Shown here: positions 19,019 to 26,258 of the stretch, piece by piece
Numbering within the stretch: position 1 is the first letter of the stretch
Layout: the number at the start of each line of letters is the position of its first letter
Origin: Geoalkalibacter sp.
GTDB taxonomy: Bacteria > Desulfobacterota > Desulfuromonadia > Desulfuromonadales > Geoalkalibacteraceae
Assembly (NCBI RefSeq): GCF_030605225.1
Contig: NZ_JAUWAV010000043.1
Span: forward strand, 1-33,775
DNA length: 33,775 nucleotides
Direction: 5' to 3'
Position numbers and translations under genes: made by a program
The notes under the pieces: model-generated
The model's input: the letters and a program-made list of their open reading frames with translations, nothing else
Told to the model about the DNA's origin: nothing
Databases searched by the model: none

Positions 19019-19065
19019 GAATAATCGCGGCGGCGCCGCGGTTGGGGTGAAACGCTGTTTAGCCC

Positions 19066-19106
19066 TTCTTGATACCGCCCTTGCCAAGCAACGGCGGTGC
19101 CAAGAA
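19066..19106. repeat. Intergenic imperfect hairpin
   Basis: TTCTTG-AT-ACCGCC (19066-19079) pairs with GGCGGT-GC-CAAGAA (19093-19106) across a symmetric two-base internal loop; the loop region contains CTTGCCAAG, itself a small dyad. No T-run follows on either strand, so it is not a standard terminator. It could be a REP-like element or an RNA structure. Confidence 0.5.
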
Positions 19107-19325
19107 AAAATGCCGTATACCAGGGATAAAAAATATCGTTACTTTTCTTGGGGTCAAGGCATGTTTATCATGAGTTCGGCTGATTTCGGGAACTGCCGGA
19201 TCGTGCCGGCGGGCGGCCGATTTTGGCCAGAACCGGCGAACCCCTTGCCCGTCGGCCTCAAGTCGTCTTGCTCCTTCCCGGAAATGGGATAGGATGTTGT
19301 CATTGTTTGAGGAGAGGTGCCGGCC

Positions 19326-19829
19326 ATGGTCATGACCGTCGGTGTATTGTCCGATACGCATTTGCGCGGGGGCAGAGATTCTTTCGCGTTTCTGGAACGT
19401 CTGGCGCGGGACTATTTCGCCGAGGCGCAAGCGGTCGTTCATGCCGGCGATCTGGTCGATCCGGCCATCCTGGAGGCGTTTTCGCCCCTGCCGGTCTATG
19501 GGGTGCGCGGCAACATGGATCTGGCCCATGCCGATCTTCCGCCCAAGCGAATCCTCACCTTGGAGGGCTTCCGCATCGGCCTGATTCACGGCTGGGGGGC
19601 TGCCTGCGGGTTGGAGGAGCGTTTGCTGGAGGAGTTTGCCGGTGCAAATCTCGATTGTCTGGTCTACGGCCACAGCCACCAGCCCCTCAACGAGCAGCGC
19701 GGCAAGCTGCTGCTGTTCAATCCCGGCAGCCCCGTCGACCCGCGTCAGGCACCCTTTCCCAGCGTGGGGCGGCTGCATTTGAATTCGACGAATCAAACCA
19801 TTCGCGGCGAAATTCTGCGTTGCGGCTGA
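19326..19829 (+). CDS. YfcE/MJ0936-type metallophosphoesterase
   Basis: A 167-residue calcineurin-like phosphoesterase of the compact YfcE/MJ0936 family. The metal ligands are all present: D10 and H12 (SDTH), D42 (AGD), N63 in GNMD (62-65), H88 in GLIHGWG, and GHSH at 115-118, followed by FNPGS. Family members hydrolyse phosphodiesters in vitro; the natural substrate is generally unknown. GAGGAG (19309-19314) favours ATG 19326; GTG 19317 and ATG 19332 are alternatives. The HIT gene follows after 28 nt. Confidence 0.9.
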   Translation: MVMTVGVLSDTHLRGGRDSFAFLERLARDYFAEAQAVVHAGDLVDPAILEAFSPLPVYGVRGNMDLAHADLPPKRILTLEGFRIGLIHGWGAACGLEERLLEEFAGANLDCLVYGHSHQPLNEQRGKLLLFNPGSPVDPRQAPFPSVGRLHLNSTNQTIRGEILRCG

Positions 19830-19857
19830 GCGCGGGGAAAGGATCGATCAAGAAATC

Positions 19858-20352
19858 ATGGATTGTCTGTGGGCGCCTTGGCGCATGACCTACATCAACG
19901 GCGAACCCGAAGGGAGCTGTATTTTCTGCCTGCGCGATCGAGAGGACGAAGATCGGCGCCGCCAGGTGCTTCATCGCGGCGACCACGCCTTTGTCATCAT
20001 GAACCGCTTTCCCTACACCAACGGGCATGTGATGGTGGCGCCCTTTCGCCACAGCGCCGATCTGGAAGATTTCAGCGATGCCGAGGTGGTCGAGATGCAC
20101 CGCCTGGTCGCTCTCGCGCGCCGGGTGCTGACCCAGGTTTCGCGACCCGACGGCTTCAACATCGGACTGAACCTTGGACGCGCCGCCGGGGCCGGGGTGA
20201 CGGATCATCTGCACTACCATGTGGTGCCGCGCTGGAACGGCGATACCAATTTCATGCCGGTGTTCGCCGATGTGCGCGTGGTGCCCCAGCACCTGGAGGA
20301 AACCTACGGGCTGCTGCGCCGGGCTTTTCTGGAGGCGGTTCACCAGGCCTAG
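19858..20352 (+). CDS. HIT family hydrolase/phosphorylase
   Basis: A 164-residue histidine-triad nucleotide-binding protein. The N-terminus LWAPWRMTYI and a CIFC pair (C21, C24, probable zinc ligands) mark the subfamily annotated as AP4A phosphorylase-like. NRFPYTNGHVMVAPFRH (49-65) and the catalytic triad DHLHYHVVPRW (H117, H119, H121, then a fourth His replaced by Pro-Arg-Trp, as usual in this group) follow. It probably cleaves dinucleoside polyphosphates or nucleoside phosphoramidates. Likely cotranscribed with the upstream phosphoesterase. Ribosome site weak. Confidence 0.9.
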   Translation: MDCLWAPWRMTYINGEPEGSCIFCLRDREDEDRRRQVLHRGDHAFVIMNRFPYTNGHVMVAPFRHSADLEDFSDAEVVEMHRLVALARRVLTQVSRPDGFNIGLNLGRAAGAGVTDHLHYHVVPRWNGDTNFMPVFADVRVVPQHLEETYGLLRRAFLEAVHQA

Positions 20353-20372
20353 ACCGCGGCCCTCGCGCAACG

Positions 20373-20401
20373 TTTTGAATTCCTCGCGGCCCTGTGATAC
20401 T
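20373..20401 (+). promoter_or_regulatory. Possible promoter of the exbB-exbD-ROK operon
   Basis: An extended -10, TG-T-GATACT (20393-20401), lies about 70 nt upstream of exbB, with only a poor -35 (TTTTGA, 20373-20378) at 17 bp, or TTGAAT at 15 bp. It is the best candidate in the 118-bp gap after the HIT gene. Confidence 0.4.
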
Positions 20402-20470
20402 CTGGCGCCGCCGAAATTCCCACCCGTTGTCACGACACTCCCCCATCTCCCTGGAAAGGATGATCGCTCA

Positions 20471-21070
20471 ATGCTTGAACTGCTCAAACAGGGCGGGCCC
20501 TTCATGTGGCCCATCGGCGCCTGCTCGGTGATTGCCCTGGCCATCTTTCTGGAGCGTGCCTTTGTCTATTTCCGCATTCGTCAGGGTTCGGATCATCTGT
20601 TGCGCGAGATTGAAAAACTCGCCGCGCAACGCAAGTTCGACGAGGCCGTCATCATCTGTCAGCGCACCGGCACCCCTCTGGCGCGCATCTTCATCGCCGC
20701 CCTGCGCGCCGCAGGGCGCAGCCGCGACCAGATCAAGACCCTGGTGGAAGAAGCAGGCAATCGCGAGGCGGCGCCCCTGGCGCGCTATCTCGGGCTGCTG
20801 GCGACCATCGCCAACATCTCGCCGCTGCTGGGGTTGCTGGGCACGGTGTGGGGCATGATCCAGGCCTTCAACGTCATCGCCACCCAGGGGGTCGGCACCC
20901 CGGCGACGCTGGGCGGGGGCATTTCCCAGGCGCTGATCACCACCGCCGCCGGTCTGACCGTGGCGATCCCCACCATTCTCGGCCATCGTTATCTGAGCGG
21001 TCGCGCCGAGCGCATCACCCTGGAAATGGAAGAATATTCCCTGCACCTCGTCGATTTGCTGGAGAGCTAG
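20471..21070 (+). CDS. exbB: MotA/TolQ/ExbB family proton channel protein
   Basis: A 199-residue inner-membrane protein with three predicted helices (about 11-33, 104-130 and 151-172). The family core SPLLGLLGTVWGMIQAF (117-133) and ISQALITTAAGLTVAIP (151-167) is clear. With ExbD-type partners these proteins form a proton-driven stator that powers TonB-dependent uptake or Tol envelope functions. AAAGGA upstream fixes ATG 20471; a much longer in-frame extension overlaps the HIT gene and is rejected. No tonB, tolA or tolB is in the window, so ExbB versus TolQ identity is uncertain. Confidence 0.9.
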   Translation: MLELLKQGGPFMWPIGACSVIALAIFLERAFVYFRIRQGSDHLLREIEKLAAQRKFDEAVIICQRTGTPLARIFIAALRAAGRSRDQIKTLVEEAGNREAAPLARYLGLLATIANISPLLGLLGTVWGMIQAFNVIATQGVGTPATLGGGISQALITTAAGLTVAIPTILGHRYLSGRAERITLEMEEYSLHLVDLLES

Positions 21071-21073
21071 GCC

Positions 21074-21484
21074 ATGGCTTTTCGCCGCAGACGTTCCGAG
21101 GAAGTGCGCGTCGACATCACTCCCATGGTCGACGTGGTGTTTCTGCTGCTGATTTTTTTCATGATTTCCACCACCTTCGTGGAAACGCCGGGCATCGACA
21201 TCAAACTGCCTGAATCGGGAGCTCAGGCCATCGAGCGCGAACCCGAGGAGCTCAAGGTGTATCTCTCCCGCGAGGGCGATATTTTTGTCGGCGAGGAAAA
21301 AACCACCCTGGCCGCCTTGCGCGAACGCCTCGCCGATTATGGGCCGCGGGCCGCGCAAACCACCTTTCTGCTGCTGGCCGACCGTGAGGCGCGCCACGGC
21401 CGGGTCGTGGAACTGATGGATGCCGCGCGCGCCGCCGGGTTCAGTCGTCTGGCCATTGCCACGGAGGAGGAGCGAGGTCGCTGA
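21074..21484 (+). CDS. exbD: ExbD/TolR family protein
   Basis: A 136-residue single-pass membrane protein, partner of the ExbB-like channel. A basic N-terminus (RRRR) is followed by VDITPMVDVVFLLLIFFM, with D20 at the position of the essential membrane aspartate that carries protons. The rest is a periplasmic domain ending in a typical VVELMDAARAAGFSRLAIAT. It starts 3 nt after exbB and its TGA overlaps the next ATG (TGATG), so all three genes are coupled. Slightly short, but within the family range. Confidence 0.92.
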   Translation: MAFRRRRSEEVRVDITPMVDVVFLLLIFFMISTTFVETPGIDIKLPESGAQAIEREPEELKVYLSREGDIFVGEEKTTLAALRERLADYGPRAAQTTFLLLADREARHGRVVELMDAARAAGFSRLAIATEEERGR

Positions 21485-22464
21485 TGGATCGGGAATTGCT
21501 CATCGGTATCGATCTCGGCGGCACCAACTGTCGCCTGGCCCTGGTCGACGGCCGCGGCGAGATCGGTGAGGGTTCGCGCCTCTCCAGCCGCGAGTTTGTC
21601 GACGCCGAGGATCTGGTGGAGCGTCTCGCCCTGGAATGCCGCGCCCTGATGGAGCACGCCCGCCGTCAGGGAGGCCGGGTGCGGGCGGTCGGCGCCGGTG
21701 TTCCGGGGCTGGTGGATGGCACCGGCACCGTTCTGACGGCGCCCAATCTTGGGATTCTCGACGGATTGCCGCTTGGCGCGGCTTTGGAAAAACGCCTCGG
21801 CCTGCCCGTGGCCGTTCTCAACGATGCCAACGCCATCGCCTGGGGCGAAAAGATCTGGGGCGCGGCCATCGATCTGGATTCCTTTCTGGCGCTCACCCTC
21901 GGCACGGGCGTGGGCGGCGGGCTCATTCTCGGCGGGCGTCTGTGGGTCGGCGCCGATGGCTGCGCCGGCGAAGTGGGCCATCTCAATGTCGAAGCGCACG
22001 GGCGCATCTGCGGGTGCGGCAGTCGCGGCTGCCTGGAGCAATATTCCTCGGCGAGCGGTATTCTGCGCTCGGTGCGCGACGCCCTCGCGCAAGGTCGAGA
22101 CTCGACCCTTTCGCAAATCAATGATCAGGACCTGAGCGCTGCGGCGGTCGGCGCGGCCGCGCGCGGCGGCGATGCCTTGGCGCTGGAGGTGCTGCGCGAG
22201 GCTGGTCGGCGACTCGGCCAGGTTCTGGCCGGCGTCGCCAATCTGCTCAACCTGGACGGCGCGGTGATCTGCGGCGGTGTGGCGTCCAGCCTTGATCTTT
22301 TCTTGCCGGCCTTAAATCAGGAGCTGTTCGCGCGCGCCTTCGATCGACCGGCGCGGCGCATGCGCATTTTCGCCGGTGCCCTGGGCGACCGAGCCGGGAT
22401 TCTCGGCGCGGCCCATTTTGCCTGCCATCCCCAGGCGGCTTGGTCGGCCCGAAGCGAAAGTTGA
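21484..22464 (+). CDS. ROK family sugar kinase (glucokinase-like)
   Basis: A 326-residue ROK kinase, probably phosphorylating glucose or a related hexose with ATP. The phosphate-binding DLGGTN is at 10-15, the catalytic base D114 in LNDANAIAWGE, LGTGVGGGLILGG follows, and the ROK zinc motif CGCGSRGCLE begins at C176. No DNA-binding N-terminal domain is present, so it is an enzyme and not a ROK repressor. The one-base overlap with exbD is unusual company for a glucokinase; no TonB-dependent sugar receptor is visible nearby. Confidence 0.9.
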   Translation: MDRELLIGIDLGGTNCRLALVDGRGEIGEGSRLSSREFVDAEDLVERLALECRALMEHARRQGGRVRAVGAGVPGLVDGTGTVLTAPNLGILDGLPLGAALEKRLGLPVAVLNDANAIAWGEKIWGAAIDLDSFLALTLGTGVGGGLILGGRLWVGADGCAGEVGHLNVEAHGRICGCGSRGCLEQYSSASGILRSVRDALAQGRDSTLSQINDQDLSAAAVGAAARGGDALALEVLREAGRRLGQVLAGVANLLNLDGAVICGGVASSLDLFLPALNQELFARAFDRPARRMRIFAGALGDRAGILGAAHFACHPQAAWSARSES

Positions 22465-22509
22465 TCAAGATTTATCAAGCCAGAATTATGATATTTTGCT
22501 AATTATTTC

Positions 22510-22538
22510 TTGACCGCGACATGCAAGCCGGTTAATCT
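22510..22538 (+). promoter_or_regulatory. Weak candidate promoter of the chemoreceptor gene
   Basis: TTGACC (22510-22515) with TAATCT (22533-22538) at 17 bp. The -10 matches the consensus poorly. No convincing sigma-54 or sigma-28 element and no c-di-GMP riboswitch motif was recognised in the 114-bp gap. Confidence 0.25.
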
Positions 22539-22578
22539 TTGGGGAATCATCAAACCCAATCACGGGGGGATCACGGGC

Positions 22579-24558
22579 GTGAGGGTCAATAGCAACATCG
22601 ATCGGAAAGTGCTCTATGCGCTGGGTGGCGTCGGTCTGGGCATTCTTGCTCCCATCGGCTGGGTTCTGCTCCATCCCTTGCTCTTTTGGTCGCCGGATAT
22701 GGGTTATTGGACGCAGGTGGGACGCAGCCTGCTCAGCGGCGGCGAAAATCTGGCCCTTTATCTCTATATGGGCGGCGGGACGGCCGTGGTGCTCGGCTGC
22801 TTCGGTTTTTTCATCGGCAAGTCGAGCCAGGCGATTCATGAGCGCGCCCGCAGCCTGAACGATCTCAACCAGGCCGTGGCCAGTCAGAAGGAAGAATTCG
22901 AGCGGCGCTTTCGCGACCTCAACGCCAGCATCAAGAAGTTTCATTCCATCAACGCCAACATCCAGAAGACCATCGTCGCCGACGAAGTCCTGCAACTGGC
23001 CGCCGAGGGCCTGCATCGCATCCTCGGCTATGATCGGGTCAACATCTTCATGGTCGACGAGAGCCGCAACGCCCTTCAGTGGGTGGCCTGCCGCAGCGCC
23101 GATGCGGCGGGTCAGCTGCCGGTCATTCCCTTGGATCGCCGCGCCGGGGCCCTGTTTCTCGCCGTCAGGGAGCGTCGCATCATCCTGGTGGACAACGTGC
23201 GCGAGATGGCGCCCGAATACCGCCTCGAACCGCCGTTGCGCGATCTGCCCCAGCTGCGTTCGCGCAGCTTTATTCTCTGTCCCATCCTCGTCAACGATCA
23301 GGTGGTTGGCCTGTTCGGCGTCGACAACAAATCCAAGCAGAAGGAACTCGACGAAACCGATGTGGATACCGTCAAGCTGTTTGCCGATCAGGTGTCGGCG
23401 GCCCTGACCAAAATCAATCTGATCGGAGCGGTCGAGGCGCTGATCCGCGAGCTCAATCACACCTTCGACGATTTCGCCAGATACCGCGAGGATTACTCGC
23501 GTCTCATTTCCTCCCTCAAGCGCGCCACGGCGTCCACGGCGTCTTCCATCACCGAAATCGCCGGCGGCGCCGATGTGGTGCGCGACGCGGTCAACAGTAC
23601 TCAGTCGGCTTCCAGCGAGATTTCCGTCTCCATCGAGGAAGTGTCCCAGAACATGAAGCTGCTGACCGATTTCATGGAAAATTCCATTTCGGCCATGACG
23701 GAAATTTCCACGACCATCCGTACCGTGGAGGAGAACGGCGCCGTTTCCCAGCAGATGTCGGAAACCGTGCAGAAACAGGCCGAGGAAGGCGTGGCGGCTG
23801 TCGCCAACACGCTCGAGGGGTTGCAGGGCATCGCCCAGGCGGTGCGCGATGCCGCCTCGGTCATCGAAACCCTGTCTCAGAAGAGCCAGGAAATCGACCA
23901 GATCACCACCGTGATCAACGAAATCACCCAGAAGACCAACCTGTTGGCGCTCAACGCGGCGATCATCGCCGCCCAGGCCGGCGAACAGGGGCGCTCCTTC
24001 GGCGTGGTCGCCGAGGAGATTCGCGGGCTCTCCCAGGAAACCGCCAGTTCCACCGGCGCCATCACCCAGATCATTCAGGAAATTCAGGATTCCACCCATC
24101 GGGCGGTGGGCCATATCGGGCGCACCGGCGAATGGGTGGACAAGGGTCTCGACATGGGGCGCGGCACGGAAAAATCCCTGCGGCGGATTCTGGAAAGCTC
24201 GGTCAAGGCCATGGGCATGGCCCGCGAAATCCGCAGCGCCACCCAGGAAGTCGCGCACAGTGCCGAATACGTGAGCAAATCCATCGAGGAATTGGGGGAG
24301 ATGACCGCCCAGGTGTCCCTCGCCTTCCGCGAGCAGGCGCAGGGAACGCGCAGCATCGTCAAGTCCATCGAGGACATCAAGAACATGGCCGACGACATGG
24401 TGGTGGCCACGGCCAAGCAGGAAAAGGACACCCGCGACATCGAAACCGGCGTCGAATCGGTGCAGCAGATGGCCGAGCGGATCTTTACCGAAATGGATGA
24501 GCGGCGCAAGCAGAGCCGCGAGGTGGTGGAACGCCTGGAGCGTTTGAAGCAGGCCTGA
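22579..24558 (+). CDS. Methyl-accepting chemotaxis protein with GAF domain
   Basis: A 659-residue receptor. Two N-terminal membrane helices (about 11-31 and 58-80) enclose only a short loop, so sensing is probably cytoplasmic. A coiled-coil linker leads to a GAF domain (about 125-285, including LGYDRVNIFMVDE and CPILVNDQVVGLFGVDN), then a long MCP signalling coiled coil (about 320-650). The CheA/CheW-binding hairpin is at 455-474 (LLALNAAIIAAQAGEQGRSF). No HAMP domain is seen. GTG 22579 follows GGGGGGA (22564-22570) by 8 nt; the TTG at 22510 is less likely. The ligand is unknown. The tip carries non-Tsr residues (I463, Q466). Confidence 0.93.
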   Translation: MRVNSNIDRKVLYALGGVGLGILAPIGWVLLHPLLFWSPDMGYWTQVGRSLLSGGENLALYLYMGGGTAVVLGCFGFFIGKSSQAIHERARSLNDLNQAVASQKEEFERRFRDLNASIKKFHSINANIQKTIVADEVLQLAAEGLHRILGYDRVNIFMVDESRNALQWVACRSADAAGQLPVIPLDRRAGALFLAVRERRIILVDNVREMAPEYRLEPPLRDLPQLRSRSFILCPILVNDQVVGLFGVDNKSKQKELDETDVDTVKLFADQVSAALTKINLIGAVEALIRELNHTFDDFARYREDYSRLISSLKRATASTASSITEIAGGADVVRDAVNSTQSASSEISVSIEEVSQNMKLLTDFMENSISAMTEISTTIRTVEENGAVSQQMSETVQKQAEEGVAAVANTLEGLQGIAQAVRDAASVIETLSQKSQEIDQITTVINEITQKTNLLALNAAIIAAQAGEQGRSFGVVAEEIRGLSQETASSTGAITQIIQEIQDSTHRAVGHIGRTGEWVDKGLDMGRGTEKSLRRILESSVKAMGMAREIRSATQEVAHSAEYVSKSIEELGEMTAQVSLAFREQAQGTRSIVKSIEDIKNMADDMVVATAKQEKDTRDIETGVESVQQMAERIFTEMDERRKQSREVVERLERLKQA

Positions 24559-24593
24559 TGCACGACGAAAAGAGCAGGGGTGAGGGATGAAGG

Positions 24594-24618
24594 AAAGGGG
24601 GCGCGATGCCCCCTTTTT
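24594..24618 (+). terminator. Rho-independent terminator after the chemoreceptor gene
   Basis: GGGGGC (24597-24602), loop GCGAT, GCCCCC (24608-24613) and T5. Its T-run overlaps the stop codon of the convergent CDF gene. An A-rich left flank may let it serve both directions. Confidence 0.88.
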
Positions 24619-25561
24619 ATTTGGAAAACCCGTCGATGAGATGCAGCACCTTCTCGCGATGCGGACAGCGGTCCCGTTCGTGAGAGCAATTTTCGATCTC
24701 GCAGGGCTCGATGTGGATGGTGACGTCGGCGCCGCGAATTTCCTCCTCGATGCGTGTTTCCAGGTGATCGGCGATGCGATGGGCCTCGTCCACGGAAAGG
24801 TGACGGCACAGGGTCAGGTGGAAATCCATGATCTTCTGGGAGCCGGCGCGGCGGGTGCGCAGATTGTGAAAATCGAGGTGCAGATCGCCGTGGGCGCGTA
24901 TCAGGCTGGTGATTTCGGCACGCACCGCTTCGGGCAATTCCTCGTCGAGCACGTCGCGCAGGCCGTGGCGCACCAGGCGCGCGGCCTCGAAAAGGATGTA
25001 GCAGGCGATGGCGATGGAGAGCACCGGGTCGAGCCAGGGCAGGTCGAGAAGACGAATCACCACCAGGCCGAGCAGCAGCCCGGCGTTGGTGTAGACGTCC
25101 ATGGAGAAATGCAGGGAATCGGCCTTGAGGGCCGAGGAATCGGTTTCGCGGGCCACGCGCAGCAGGTGCCGGCTGATCAGCCAGGAGGCGACCAGCGAGA
25201 GCAGCAGCACGGCGATGCCGCCCTCGACGGCGCGCAGTTCGCTGCCCAGGTAAAGCCTGCGAAGCGATTCGCCGATGATCAGCAGTCCCGAGAGGGCGAT
25301 GATGGAGCTCTGCGCCAGGGTGGCCAGGGTTTCGTATTTGCCGTGGCCGAAGGGGTGGTTCTTGTCGGCGGGTTTTTCCGCCTGGGTGATGGCGACCAGA
25401 TTCACGCCGGACATGAGGATGTCGAGCAGCGAGTCGACGGCCGAGGAGAGAATCGCCATGGAGCCGGTGAACAGACCCGTCGCCAGTTTGAGGACGGCAA
25501 GCCCCGCGGCGGTCGCCACCGACAGGCGGGCGGCTCTGATCTTGCGGTTGGCGCGCGCCAC
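24617..25561 (-). CDS. Cation diffusion facilitator (FieF-like divalent metal exporter)
   Basis: A 314-residue inner-membrane metal/proton antiporter with six predicted helices and a cytoplasmic C-terminal domain. The transport-site residues D43, D47, H151 and D155 align with FieF D45, D49, H153 and D157 (Zn2+/Fe2+ type). HPFGHGKYE is at 69-77. After the usual C-terminal domain there is a short Cys/His tail (C287, C292, H294, C299, H301) that may bind metal. The start is a GTG complementary to 25559-25561; AAGGA in the end of the upstream gene lies 10 nt ahead, so the two genes are coupled. Confidence 0.93.
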   Translation of the reverse strand: MARANRKIRAARLSVATAAGLAVLKLATGLFTGSMAILSSAVDSLLDILMSGVNLVAITQAEKPADKNHPFGHGKYETLATLAQSSIIALSGLLIIGESLRRLYLGSELRAVEGGIAVLLLSLVASWLISRHLLRVARETDSSALKADSLHFSMDVYTNAGLLLGLVVIRLLDLPWLDPVLSIAIACYILFEAARLVRHGLRDVLDEELPEAVRAEITSLIRAHGDLHLDFHNLRTRRAGSQKIMDFHLTLCRHLSVDEAHRIADHLETRIEEEIRGADVTIHIEPCEIENCSHERDRCPHREKVLHLIDGFSK

Positions 25562-25567
25562 CGGGGG

Positions 25568-26068
25568 TCAGTCCTTGAGGCTGCAGGCCCGTTCCCAGCT
25601 CGGGTAGCCGTCGCCGGTGATGGACCAGAAGGATTCGATGCGCTCGTGGTAGAAATCCAACTCCTCGCACGGGCGGGCAAGTTCCTCGGCCTGCCGTTCG
25701 CTGATCAGGCCCCTATGCGCCAGGAATCGGTAAAAGGCGGCGATGCCGCGCAGATGGCTGGAGAGTTCCGTAAGGTTGGGCTCAAGATTCTTGATGATGT
25801 ACCAGGTGCCGCCGAACTGGCGGATGCGGTTTGGAGAGATGCGCAAGAGATTGTCCTGGCGCTCGGCGATGAGGAAATCGCGCAGGAAATAGTCCGCACC
25901 CCAGGCCAGGGCGGCCGCCTGCTCGGCGTCCAGACCCCGCTCTTGCGTCAGTTCCTCGTAGAACAGGCGCAACAGCCGACGACAAAGCTCATCCACGCGG
26001 ATTTCGTCCTCCAGGCTCGCGACGTTGAAATTTTCTTCGGCAAACGGCTTGTCCTGGCTCTGGTTCAT
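25568..26068 (-). CDS. Conserved hypothetical protein, first gene of the CDF operon
   Basis: A 166-residue soluble, acidic and largely helical protein; I do not recognise its family. No signal peptide or membrane segment. It contains ELCRRLLRLFYEEL (28-41), AWGADYFLRDFLIAERQDNLL, then GGTWYIIKNLEPNL and an HLRGIAAFYRFLAHRGLI segment. A GGGAG ribosome site 9 nt before the ATG and a coding-like composition support it as real. It ends 6 nt before the CDF start and carries that gene's Shine-Dalgarno, so expression is linked. A link to metal homeostasis is only a guess from position. Confidence 0.8.
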   Translation of the reverse strand: MNQSQDKPFAEENFNVASLEDEIRVDELCRRLLRLFYEELTQERGLDAEQAAALAWGADYFLRDFLIAERQDNLLRISPNRIRQFGGTWYIIKNLEPNLTELSSHLRGIAAFYRFLAHRGLISERQAEELARPCEELDFYHERIESFWSITGDGYPSWERACSLKD

Positions 26069-26184
26069 CGGTTAAGCTCCCGTGATTTTTCACATGCGCG
26101 CTATTGTGCGCAGGCCGTCCCGGCTGGTCAAGGATTTTGCCGGTCTTTCCCGCGGATTTCAGGCAATGCTTCATCTTTCGCATA

Positions 26185-26213
26185 TTTACATCCTACGGCG
26201 GCTTTGTTAACAT
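26185..26213 (+). promoter_or_regulatory. Predicted mutS promoter
   Basis: TTTACA (26185-26190, five of six) and TAACAT (26208-26213, four of six) at 17-bp spacing, in the 190-bp gap between divergent genes. It would give a leader of about 40 nt before the ATG at 26259. Confidence 0.55.
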
Positions 26214-26258
26214 AACTCGATTTTAACCTGGCCCAAGTCGTTGCGAGGTGGTTCGCGC

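Larger units (their letters stand above)
18832..19325. other. 494-bp intergenic region between divergent maeB and phosphodiesterase genes
   Basis: The left part (about 18840-18990) is very AT-rich and would be the maeB leader. The right part is GC-rich and contains a hairpin at 19066-19106. An open frame at 19008-19292 (94 codons) has no ribosome site, no recognisable domain and atypical composition, and is not called. No RNA gene was recognised. The GAGGAGAGG ribosome site of the next gene lies at 19309-19317. A weak + strand promoter pair, TTGCTC (19268-19273) and TAGGAT (19290-19295) at 16-bp spacing, is possible. Confidence 0.5.

Noticed and set aside
19008-19292. 94-codon frame in the maeB-phosphodiesterase gap
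   Set aside because: No ribosome site, no domain, and it crosses an intergenic hairpin; treated as non-coding.
22465-22578. c-di-GMP riboswitch or sigma-54 promoter before the chemoreceptor
   Set aside because: The conserved motifs of those elements were not found.
22486-24258. 590-codon minus-strand frame opposite the chemoreceptor gene
   Set aside because: Antisense shadow of the repetitive coiled-coil coding sequence; no domain.
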